This document shows, in pieces, positions 1 through 8,857 of a DNA stretch of 64,000 nucleotides. Source of the stretch: Silene conica (Eukaryota; Streptophyta; Magnoliopsida; Caryophyllales; Caryophyllaceae); NCBI GenBank assembly GCA_029255685.2, contig CM055316.2, forward strand, positions 77,312,861-77,376,860. The letters run 5' to 3'. The notes below the pieces were generated by a model. That model ran no database searches, was not told the origin of the DNA, and was given only the letters and a program-made list of their open reading frames with translations. A program made the translations under genes and the position numbers. Numbering within the stretch: position 1 is the stretch's first letter; every line of letters begins with the position of its first letter.

Positions 1-1622
1 CTGCAGCTGGACTTAGCTGCTGTATCTTTCACTAAAGGATTCCCAAGTTTCATTCGTTCTTTCCCCAATTTAAGACATCTTTTTCTCTTCTATTTCGATG
101 ATCCAGGAATGGTGATTCCTCAAGAACTCGTAAACCTTACAAGATTGGAAAGCCTTGAGGTAAACCTTTATCACCCAATGTACTCAGCAAGTACACTTGA
201 GGTAACCCTTTATAATACAATGTACGCAAGTACACTTAGCATGCTTTCGCCTCTCATTTCATTGAAGCGCCTAGTACTCAATAGCGTTACCCTCACTAAA
301 GCCACAGATTGGCTACACGTTGTGACCAACCTACCTCACCTTGAGCACTTGGACTTGAGTGGATGCAGTCTCCCTAATGTTATACGTCACTCTCAATTCT
401 ATGTTAATTCCTCCAAGTCGCTTGCGTACCTTGATCTTTCATACAACAATCTTGAAATTTCGTCCGCTTGGTCTTGGATTTTCAACCATAGCTCTCTTGT
501 CAGCTTATTCATATCTAACAACCTCTTAACTGGCCCAATTCCAAATAGTTTTAGCGGAGTGACTTCTCTTTCACATCTCGATCTTTCCTTATAACAAACT
601 TGAAGGTCATCTCCCCAGTTCTTTAGGAGGTCTTTGTGGGTTAAGTAGTTTGGATGTGTCAGGAAATCACCGCCTCCAGGGTGATCTTACTAGCATTTTT
701 CAGTCCTTGTCCTGTGCGAACGAGTCACTTACAACCCTCTCCATGCATAGGAACCTTTTCAGTGGTTCACTGCCTGATTTCACTATGTTTTCTAGCCTAA
801 GTAAACTTAGACTCCACTCAAACAGGCTGACTGGTTCGCTTCCCTCTTATTTTACGAGATCTTCAAGTCTCGCCATCTTTGATGTGCACAGTAATCAACT
901 AACTGGCCCAATTCCTGATCTTTCTGTATTTAGGTCTTTGAAAGTGTTGCAACTTCGTAACAACAAATTAAATGGTAGTGTGCATCAAGGCCTAGGACAG
1001 CTTTCGATGCTTAGACACTTGGATATTTCTTCAAACTCACTAATAAACGATCTTGGTGTTAGCCATCTCGCAAATCTTTCTAGGCTGCGTTACTTTGATA
1101 TTTCCTATAACTCATTGACCTTGGATGTGGGCTTTAGTTGGGTTCCTCCATTTCATCTGGACACTATACGTCTCGCTTCCTGTGGCTTAGGTTCTCGGTT
1201 TCCAGGATGGCTTCGAACACAGACTAATTATTCTGAACTGGATTTGTCAAATACAGGGATTTCAGACACAATTCCATTTTGGTTCTGGAACCTTTCTTCT
1301 GCTGCTACTTTTATCATTCTCTCCCATAATAGACTTCATGGTAAACTGCCTACAGATTTCCCATTTGTGTTTGAGATGCATCCTGCCATAGACTTGAGCT
1401 TTAACTTTCTTGAAGGAGCCATCCCATCTTTTTTCAGTAATGCAGGATATTTGAATCTCTCAAAAAATGGATTCTCTGGTCCTGTTTCTTTTCTATGTCA
1501 AAGTTCGTTTGGGTTCAGCATCGATTTCTCACATAACAATTTGTCAGGCGAGCTTCCTGATTGCTGGTCTGAGTTTGGGTTTATTTCTGTTTTGGATTTA
1601 TCAAATAACAGCTTTTCGGGAC

Positions 1623-1851
1623 TGTTGAATATATTCAAGCCTACTAATTAGTTAGTTAGTTAGTTACTTGACTAACTCTAGTTAAGTTATAAGTAAACCA
1701 TAGTTAAAGCATGATATAAATAGATATTTCTACAAATGGTTGTAACTAACTTTTGATGGTTAATGAATAACAAACTCTGCTTATTTAGCTCTGCTGTTTT
1801 CTACTATCAAAGGGTTGATCATGTTCATCAATGGAGGATATCAAGTTAATA
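1623..1851 (+). repeat. 5' LTR of the copia element
   Basis: The 229-bp repeat begins TGTTGAATAT and ends AAGTTAATA, so its ends are TG...TA rather than TG...CA. It contains a short TTAG tandem run near its start and a TATAAATAG motif near 1714, a plausible TATA box. It equals the copy at 6970-7198 except for one base. Confidence 0.95.
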
Positions 1852-1863
1852 TGGTATCAGTCG
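1852..1863 (+). promoter_or_regulatory. Primer-binding site of the copia element
   Basis: TGGTATCAG starts at the first base after the 5' LTR and matches the complement of the initiator tRNA-Met 3' end (TGGTATCAGAGC) for nine bases. The match then fades, which is common in copia elements. Confidence 0.75.
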
Positions 1864-2212
1864 CATAGGTTTCACGATTCTCCTCCAACAACATTACTTA
1901 CGAAGTTCTTCACCAATTGATATCTCAATTGCTTCTTCGTTTCTGTCAGATTGCTTCCGCCATTATCATCTTCTTCCTTGTGAGCGATATTTTCCTCTTT
2001 TTCACCTTAACAATCGTCAATTAGCTTTCTTCTTCTATGCAAACTCTTAGTTGCGATTCTTGATTGTTGTGTTGATTTCACATTCTCGTCTGTCATCTCA
2101 GCTTTATTATACACAATTGCTTCAATTTTTTTTCTGATAATCCCCAAAATCTGGGGTTTCTCTTTCAATATTTTTCTCTTTTCTCAAACTCAATTCTGAT
2201 CTTTCATCAAAC

Positions 2213-5200
2213 ATGCCTGCATCACCTGTTTCCTCTTCATCGACATCCATTGATGTTTATGAAGATCCTCTCACTCTCACCAATCACGATCAACCAAACA
2301 TGAAAATCACTGACACTCTCTTTGATGGAACTGGTTTTCTGATTTGGAAACGTGATGTTCTCATGGCTCTAGCTTCAAAGAACAAAGAAGGTTTTATTAC
2401 TGGCACTTGTGTTAAACCTCCTAAAACTGATAAGAAATTCAATCTTTGGTCAAGATGTGACATGACTATTCTTCAATGGCTCAAACATTCCTTAGCCCCT
2501 AGTCTTAGAGACAATTTCATCTATGTCAATTCCTCTAAAGAACTGTGGTCCGAATTAGTAGAACGGTATGGGCAGGTTAATGGCATCGAACTCTACCAGC
2601 TCAAGAAGGATCTCAGTACCATCTCACAGGAAAACCTTTCAGTTGTTGATTATTACAGCAACTTGAAACGAACTTGGGAAGAAATCAATGATATTGATCC
2701 TATTCCAATATGTACTTGTGGTGCTATGAATACTTGCACTTGTGAACTACTGAAAATGATCATGGACAGGGAGTCACATTCTAAACTCATTCAACTCTTG
2801 ATGGGGTTGAACAACAGCTATGAGGGAGTAAAGGAACATGTCTTGACCATGGAAATCTTACCAACTATTAACAAAGTTCTAGGGTTATTGCAGAAAGTGG
2901 AGAAACAGAAAAATGTTTCAGAAATAGCTGACACTTTACCTGAAGGGAATGCTTATCACAGCCAGAAGACATCAATGGCAAATTTCTCATCCAAGAAACT
3001 AAAAGTTGATCAACTGAATGATCAGGACACTCTGGTGGGAACAAAGACATGCTCTCACTGCAACAAATCTGGTCATCTTGTGGAAGAATGCTATAAACTA
3101 AAGACTTGCACCTTCTGCAATATTCAAGGTCACATTCGTGAACATTGCTACAAACTCAAGAAACTTTTGGCTGCACAAGGAAAGACAACTAGAGGGGGAC
3201 ATCATAAGAGAGGAAGAGGTGGACGAGGTAGAGGAGCTAACACTGCATATAACGCTTCCTATTATGATGATGAATGGGATGATCTGTTAGATGAGTGTGA
3301 TGAAGATACACCCCTTAGTACTCAGACAATTCTCAAAGGGACTGGTTCTTCTCTTACAAAGCAGCAAGATGATCTTGTCAATGGACTGGTTGACACCATC
3401 ACAAACAAGGTACTGAAGAATATTTCACAAAAATTCCCATCTGCTTCCACCTCTGGCACTGTCAATACAGCCTCACAATCTGTGAGCTTCTCAGGTATGA
3501 CTGACTGTCCTTATTCTTATGCTACTCAAGAACTTTCTAATGCCTTTAGTTGGATAATTGAAACTGGTGCATCTGACCACATGACATCCAATACTCATTT
3601 ACTCCAAAACATCAAAACTCTGGACAAATCCATTCCTGTCACCTTGCCTGATGGCAGCATGAAATTAGTTCAGAGAACAGGAACTATACAACTTACAGAA
3701 CACATTAAACTTAAAAATGTTTTTATAGTTCCTGGATTTAAGCAAAACTTACTTTCTGTAGGATCTCTGCTACAATATACTAACATGAAAGTAATTTTTC
3801 TCCTTAATGAATGTTGGTTCCAGGACCTTTCAAGTAAGAAATTTCTAGCATATGGGAAGAAAATAGCAGGACTTTACAGAATCAATCAAGATTTGAAGTT
3901 TTCTATTAATCCTAATATGAATAGGTATCAAAATAAAGCAAATAGTAATTGTCATAGTCATGTTCAGTCTAACAACTGTAATCAGAATGTGAACCTATTC
4001 TTGTTGCATCAAAGATTAGGTCATTCATCCATGGAAAAATTAAAACATGTATCTGACAATGTGTTTTGCAATACAAACAACTCTTTTGATTGCCAAGTTT
4101 GCATTTTATCCAAGCATCATGCATTACCTTTCTTCAAAAGTAATTCTCATGCATCACAGATCTTTGAACTTGTGCATATGGATGTTTGGGGGCCATATAA
4201 GGTAAATACCATGACTGGAGCAAAATCATTCTTAACTATTGTGGATGATAATACTAGATCTACCTGGACTTATCTCATTCAAAGCAAAACACAAGTGCCA
4301 CACATCATTAGAGATTTTCTAATACATGTAGAGACACAATTTCACAAAAAAATTAAAAATATAAGGACTGACAATGGAACTGAATTCATACAAGAACCAT
4401 GCAAATTGATGTTTGCTGCTAAAGGAATCATTCATCAGACCAGTATTGCAGGAACACCACAACAGAATGCTAGGGTAGAAAGGAAACACAGACATCTACT
4501 TGAAACTGCTAGGGCTCTAATGATTCAATCCAATGTGCCTTTAAAATTCTGGGGTGAGTGTTTGTTAACTGCTACTTACTTAATAAATAAAATGCCCATG
4601 GCCAAATTGAAATGGAAGTCTCCACATGAGATACTTTTTTGTGAAATTCCATCCTATGACAACCTGAGAGTTTTTGGAACTCTATGCTTTGCTACTGTTC
4701 CTGCTAGGTTAAGGGATAAACTTGGTCATAGAGCAAGAAAGTGTATGTTTATAGGGTATCCTTATGGAAAGAAAGGATACAAACTATATGACTTAGACAA
4801 GCATATTTGCTTCGTCAGTCGAGATGTTATCTTTAAGGAAAGCATTTTTCCTTACAGACATTCTCAATTAGATGATGACTTATCACATCATCAACACTCA
4901 CACATTTTTAACCAGCAACAAATGCCTGAGACAAATAACAGATTGTTCACTGATCTCATTGATGAACTTGAAGATCATAATCTGAACTCAGGAAGTTTTA
5001 ATCAAAGCAATGATAACAGTGATAACATTGCTGATAATGAAATAAATACAAATGCTGAAATCAACAGTGATATACAGGATAATTCCAATACTAATTCAGA
5101 AAGTTCAGAAAGCACTGATACTGAAATAAATTCTGATTATGCACAGAATTCTAGTCAAAATGGTTCTGATCATACACAGAATGAAAATAATGACCATTCA

Positions 5201-5329
5201 GAAACTATTCGAAAATTAACCAGACAAAGAAAACCACCTACTCTGTTGAATGATTTCCATTGCCCAAAACAGATAAAGAAAAGTCATGCTAGTCTTCATG
5301 CTAGTATTCTTAGTGAACTCCCAATGTGA
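2213..5329 (+). CDS. Copia gag-protease-integrase polyprotein (first ORF)
   Basis: This 1038-residue ORF encodes the capsid region, protease and integrase of the retroelement. Residues about 30-230 are a copia-type gag domain. Two CCHC zinc knuckles (C-x2-C-x4-H-x4-C) start near residues 280 and 298. The protease motif near residue 447 reads WIIETGASDHMT, with Glu (residue 450) where the catalytic Asp is expected. The integrase shows an HHCC finger starting near His599, then Asp657, Asp720 and Glu756. Asp720 and Glu756 are separated by 35 residues, as in DD35E integrases. A Q/N/S/D-rich linker fills residues about 900-1010. The frame stops at 5327-5329, before reverse transcriptase, which continues in another frame. 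The start is the first ATG after the untranslated leader. Confidence 0.9.
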   Translation: MPASPVSSSSTSIDVYEDPLTLTNHDQPNMKITDTLFDGTGFLIWKRDVLMALASKNKEGFITGTCVKPPKTDKKFNLWSRCDMTILQWLKHSLAPSLRDNFIYVNSSKELWSELVERYGQVNGIELYQLKKDLSTISQENLSVVDYYSNLKRTWEEINDIDPIPICTCGAMNTCTCELLKMIMDRESHSKLIQLLMGLNNSYEGVKEHVLTMEILPTINKVLGLLQKVEKQKNVSEIADTLPEGNAYHSQKTSMANFSSKKLKVDQLNDQDTLVGTKTCSHCNKSGHLVEECYKLKTCTFCNIQGHIREHCYKLKKLLAAQGKTTRGGHHKRGRGGRGRGANTAYNASYYDDEWDDLLDECDEDTPLSTQTILKGTGSSLTKQQDDLVNGLVDTITNKVLKNISQKFPSASTSGTVNTASQSVSFSGMTDCPYSYATQELSNAFSWIIETGASDHMTSNTHLLQNIKTLDKSIPVTLPDGSMKLVQRTGTIQLTEHIKLKNVFIVPGFKQNLLSVGSLLQYTNMKVIFLLNECWFQDLSSKKFLAYGKKIAGLYRINQDLKFSINPNMNRYQNKANSNCHSHVQSNNCNQNVNLFLLHQRLGHSSMEKLKHVSDNVFCNTNNSFDCQVCILSKHHALPFFKSNSHASQIFELVHMDVWGPYKVNTMTGAKSFLTIVDDNTRSTWTYLIQSKTQVPHIIRDFLIHVETQFHKKIKNIRTDNGTEFIQEPCKLMFAAKGIIHQTSIAGTPQQNARVERKHRHLLETARALMIQSNVPLKFWGECLLTATYLINKMPMAKLKWKSPHEILFCEIPSYDNLRVFGTLCFATVPARLRDKLGHRARKCMFIGYPYGKKGYKLYDLDKHICFVSRDVIFKESIFPYRHSQLDDDLSHHQHSHIFNQQQMPETNNRLFTDLIDELEDHNLNSGSFNQSNDNSDNIADNEINTNAEINSDIQDNSNTNSESSESTDTEINSDYAQNSSQNGSDHTQNENNDHSETIRKLTRQRKPPTLLNDFHCPKQIKKSHASLHASILSELPM

Positions 5330-6917
5330 TAATTCTTATCTAGCTTCATTAAACAATGCATTTATTGAAAGTGAACCTACACATTATGGTCAAGCCAAAA
5401 ATGACCAGAGATGGGTAGAAGCCATGGAAAAGGAACTGGCAGCCCTTAATTGCAACCAGACTTGGATATTGACTGACTTACCTCCAGGCAAGGTTGCTAT
5501 AGGTTGTAAGTGGGTATATAAAATTAAGCACAAGGCTGATGGGACAGTGGAAAGGTTCAAAGCAAGACTTGTAGCAAAGGGCTATAATCAAATCAAGGAC
5601 CTTGACTATAAGCACACTTTTTCACCTGTTGCTAAACTTGCAACAGTCAGAACTCTTATTGCTTTAGCATCATTAAAGGGATGGATATTACATCAACTAG
5701 ACATAAATAATGCTTTTCTACATGGGTATCTCGATGAAGAGGTGTACATGATACCACCTGAGGGCTATAAAACTGTCAAAGAGGGTCAGGTGTGCAAGCT
5801 ACAAAGATCCTTATATGGTTTGAAACAGGCATCAAGACAATGGAATAGGGAATTTACCAAATATCTAGTAAGCTTAGATTTTGTCCAGTCTAAACAAGAC
5901 TACTCTCTATTTACCAGGAGAAATGCAAAAACAGGATCTTTTCTGGTGGCCTTAGTATATGTGGATGATGTTATGTTAACTGGGGATAACCAGTTAGAAA
6001 TACAGGAAGTTAAAACAGGATTAGATCACCAATTTACTATAAAGGATCTTGGACCTCTAAGGTATTTCTTGGGGTTGGAAGTGGCCAGAAATGAGTCAGG
6101 AATAACAATCAATCAAAGGAAATATACTTTAGATATCATAAAACACATGGGAATGGAAGAATGTGTAGAAGCAAAGGTCCCATTGCCAAAAGGATTGAAG
6201 CTAAGCACAGAAAAGGGTGAACTGGTAAAGGAGCCTGAACAATATAGAAGGTTGATTGGGAAACTGTTGTACTTAAATTTCAGCAGACCTGACATCTCTT
6301 ATGCAGTTCAACACCTAATTCAATTTGTGACTCAGCCTAGAAAGCCGCATCTACAAGCAGCCAAACATGTTGTCCAGTACTTAAGGCATACAGTGAATGC
6401 AGGGTTGTTTTATCCTGCACATAATGAGGTTAATCTCAAAGTCTACTGTGATGCAGACTGGGGGCAATGTGAGTTTAGTAGCAGATCTTTGTCTGGGTAT
6501 GCCATATTCATGGGAAAGTCACTGATATCTTGGAAAACAAAAAAACAGAAAACAGTTAGCAAAAGCAGCACAGAGGCAGAATACAGGAGTATGTCTTACA
6601 CTGCTAGTGAAGCTGTCTGGTTGGATAGACTAATTTCAGACTTGGGACAGAAGGTACCAAAGCCACTAGAACTAAGATGTGATAATAAATCAGCACAGAA
6701 CATAACAGAAAACCCTGTTTTCCATGAGAGAACAAAGCATCTTGACATTCACTGTCATTATGTCAGAGAAAAGTTTGAAGAAGGATTCTTAGTGCCAAGA
6801 CATGTAAACACAAGTATGCAGCTAGCAGATGTCATGACTAAGCCCTTAGGGATACAGCAACATAATTTCATGGCAGATGCTCTTGGAATGAAGTTTATGC
6901 AATCTTCTCAGACTTAA
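5286..6917 (+). CDS. Copia reverse transcriptase-RNase H (second ORF, frame-broken from the first)
   Basis: This ORF supplies the reverse transcriptase and RNase H of the same element. The copia RT start motif (RWVEAMEKELAALNCNQTW) lies near residues 42-60, the YVDD catalytic box at residues 225-228, and the RNase H signatures (YCDADWG, SSTEAEY, CDNKSAQ, ERTKHLDIHCHYVRE) near the C-terminus. It is shifted +1 from the upstream ORF and overlaps it by 44 bases. In related elements these are one continuous polyprotein, so the shift is most simply an indel. The ATG at 5286 is probably not a genuine start, because homology begins only around 5340. Programmed frameshifting is possible but nothing here supports it specifically. 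Confidence 0.88.
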   Translation: MLVFMLVFLVNSQCDNSYLASLNNAFIESEPTHYGQAKNDQRWVEAMEKELAALNCNQTWILTDLPPGKVAIGCKWVYKIKHKADGTVERFKARLVAKGYNQIKDLDYKHTFSPVAKLATVRTLIALASLKGWILHQLDINNAFLHGYLDEEVYMIPPEGYKTVKEGQVCKLQRSLYGLKQASRQWNREFTKYLVSLDFVQSKQDYSLFTRRNAKTGSFLVALVYVDDVMLTGDNQLEIQEVKTGLDHQFTIKDLGPLRYFLGLEVARNESGITINQRKYTLDIIKHMGMEECVEAKVPLPKGLKLSTEKGELVKEPEQYRRLIGKLLYLNFSRPDISYAVQHLIQFVTQPRKPHLQAAKHVVQYLRHTVNAGLFYPAHNEVNLKVYCDADWGQCEFSSRSLSGYAIFMGKSLISWKTKKQKTVSKSSTEAEYRSMSYTASEAVWLDRLISDLGQKVPKPLELRCDNKSAQNITENPVFHERTKHLDIHCHYVREKFEEGFLVPRHVNTSMQLADVMTKPLGIQQHNFMADALGMKFMQSSQT

Positions 6918-6959
6918 AACCAGGAATCTGAACATTATCAGAAGCAGTAGTTATAGCTT

Positions 6960-6969
6960 GAGGGGGGGC
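6960..6969 (+). promoter_or_regulatory. Polypurine tract of the copia element
   Basis: GAGGGGGGGC abuts the 3' LTR and is the expected plus-strand primer site for reverse transcription. Confidence 0.8.
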
Positions 6970-7198
6970 TGTTGAATATATTCAAGCCTACTAATTAGTT
7001 AGTTAGTTAGTTACTTGACTAACTCTAGTTAAGTTATAAGTAAACCATAGTTAAAGCATGATATAAATAGATATTTCTACAAATGGTTGTAACTAACTTT
7101 TGATGGTTAATGAATAACAAACTCTGCTTATTTAGCTCTGCTGTTTTCTACTATCAAAGGTTTGATCATGTTCATCAATGGAGGATATCAAGTTAATA
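6970..7198 (+). repeat. 3' LTR of the copia element
   Basis: This 229-bp copy of the left LTR has the same TG...TA ends and is followed directly by the target duplication GGGAC. Confidence 0.95.
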
Positions 7199-8201
7199 GG
7201 GACAGATTCCGAGCTCACTGGCTAATCTATCTAACATACAAAGTCTGCATTTGAGAAATAACAAGTTTTCTGGGAAGATACCTTTGTCACTGTGTAACTT
7301 AACTTATTTGTCATATTTAGATCTTGGAGACAACTTGTTTTACGGAGAGATACCGGTATGTTTGGGGCGTACACTAAAAAAACTGGTTGTTCTCAGTCTT
7401 CGAAACAATTATCTCTCTGGAAGCATACCTCCACAACTCTGCCATCCCTCTATCCAAATTCTTGATTTATCTATGAATAATATCTCTGGTGTCATACCAC
7501 AATGTTTATGCAAGCTTCAAGCAATGACACAGAAGAAGAGCCTTCCTGTTGTTATGTTTGTGTCTAATGGGACTTTTTCAACCATCGGCGCCCCATATGT
7601 GCCATATAAAAACTATATTTCCCTTGTTTTAAAGGGATACTTGTACAATTATGCTAATCATTTGGAACTTGTTAAAAGCTTGGACCTTTCGGGCAACAAT
7701 TTAGGAGGGATCATTCCAGGTGAAATTTCTTGCCTGACAGGGTTGATTTCCCTCAACTTTTCAGGAAACAATCTGAGTGGGTCTATCACTTCCAAGATAG
7801 GTAGCTTGACGTCTTTAGAGTCCCTGGATTTATCGAATAACCATCTTTCCGGAAGAATTCCAACTGGAACTCAGATTCAAGGCTTCAATGCTTCTGCATT
7901 TGCTGGGAATCCTTGGCTTTGTGGCGAACCACTTCTGAATAAGTGTCTGGGTGATGGAGACAGGAAAGGGACTAGCATAAATGAAGATCATCAGAACCCC
8001 AAAGAAAATGCATTTGATTTGGGGTTATACATCAGTGTTGTACTGGGTTTTATTACAGGCTTTTGGGCATTTTGTGGTGTGCTGGTGTTAAAAAGATCCT
8101 GTAGGATTGCCTATTTTCGTGCCTGCATTCATGCTTATGACAAGCTTTATGTGCTGATTTCTCTCATGTTGGTTCGAATTCAAAGGCGATACTTAGCTTG
8201 A

Positions 8202-8857
8202 TAGCACTGTCAAGATCCCCTTCTGTCTCGTTTCAGTTTGGCTTGTAGGCGGTCTACCTTTGTAATGTTTTCATGAAAATTTGTAACTATAATGTTACTA
8301 TACATCTAAATCAATAGACGTTGGAACGGCTTGTTTGTATAATATGGAATATCGGATTTTGTTTCTTGATCTATAACCATTCAGTTAGCATTTTGGCATG
8401 AGATATTATACATTTATACCTGTGATAATCTGATCTGTGATTTTCTGAGCATGGTAATATTCTTCATGTTTTTTATTCCTGTCATTGACAAGTTTCTGCT
8501 GTTTTGTTTATTGCAGAAATTATGAGTTGCTTCAGTCACTGGAATTATATCAAGCTCGGGAAATTCAAGATGTACTCCTTTCGTCTAAATCGATGCCACG
8601 GCCAAAATTTTACTGTGGAGTACCATGTTATGCAGTCGGAGCGTACAACAAAAATGTGCAGTATAATCTGTTCCATCTATAAAACAAGCTTTGATTTAAG
8701 TAAATGTTTACATGTGTTGTATAAAAATACAGATGTAAATAAAAATTAACTTCATTAACAGAGAGAAATAAGTCACTAACTGGAAATTAAGATCAGACTA
8801 TTAGAGCTAAGTAGCTAACTCGCTGTCAGCGACACATATGACATACGAAACCCAGCA
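8202..8857. other. Intergenic: downstream of the broken RLP and the Cys-repeat gene, which converge
   Basis: The sequence is AT-rich and probably holds the 3' untranslated regions of both converging genes. TTTATTGCAG at 8507-8516 resembles a splice acceptor. Intact RLP copies here appear to have an intron just after their stop codon, so this may be its remnant. The short ORFs at 8485-8749 show no recognisable domain. Confidence 0.4.

Larger units (their letters stand above)
1623..7198 (+). mobile_element. Ty1/copia LTR retrotransposon inserted in an RLP gene
   Basis: This is a complete-length copia element of 5576 bp. It has two 229-bp LTRs that differ at one site I could find (G versus T in the ...CAAAGG.TTGATC stretch), a Met-tRNA-type primer-binding site directly after the left LTR, and a purine tract directly before the right LTR. 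The 5-bp target duplication GGGAC lies at 1618-1622 and 7199-7203. Domain order is gag, protease, integrase, reverse transcriptase, RNase H, which defines copia. The insertion falls in an RLP coding sequence in the same orientation. The near-identical LTRs mean it is young. Two coding lesions, a changed protease residue and a frame break before reverse transcriptase, suggest this copy cannot move unaided. Confidence 0.96.
1..8201 (+). pseudogene. LRR receptor-like protein (EIX type), 5'-partial, frameshifted and split by a copia element
   Basis: The gene would encode a plasma-membrane LRR receptor-like protein without a kinase domain. The reading frame is already open at base 1, so the start and N-cap lie outside the window. 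LRR coding runs in one frame to about 590, where one extra T in the run around 588-592 shifts the frame and brings a stop at 592-594. LRRs continue in the next frame from about 595 to 1622. A retroelement then interrupts a codon. Coding resumes at 7204 in the frame that joins exactly when the element and one 5-bp target copy are ignored. The C-terminal part (7204-8201) has the last LRRs, an NPWLCG-type C-cap, a membrane helix near 8020-8090 with GFITGFW, and a short basic tail ending RRYLA. Both lesions should abolish the product. The identification as an EIX/RLP12-like receptor is firm; the ligand is unknown. Confidence 0.9.

Noticed and set aside
8485..8749. Two short plus-strand ORFs after the first RLP
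   Set aside because: No domain, no clear start context; probably untranslated or exon remnant.
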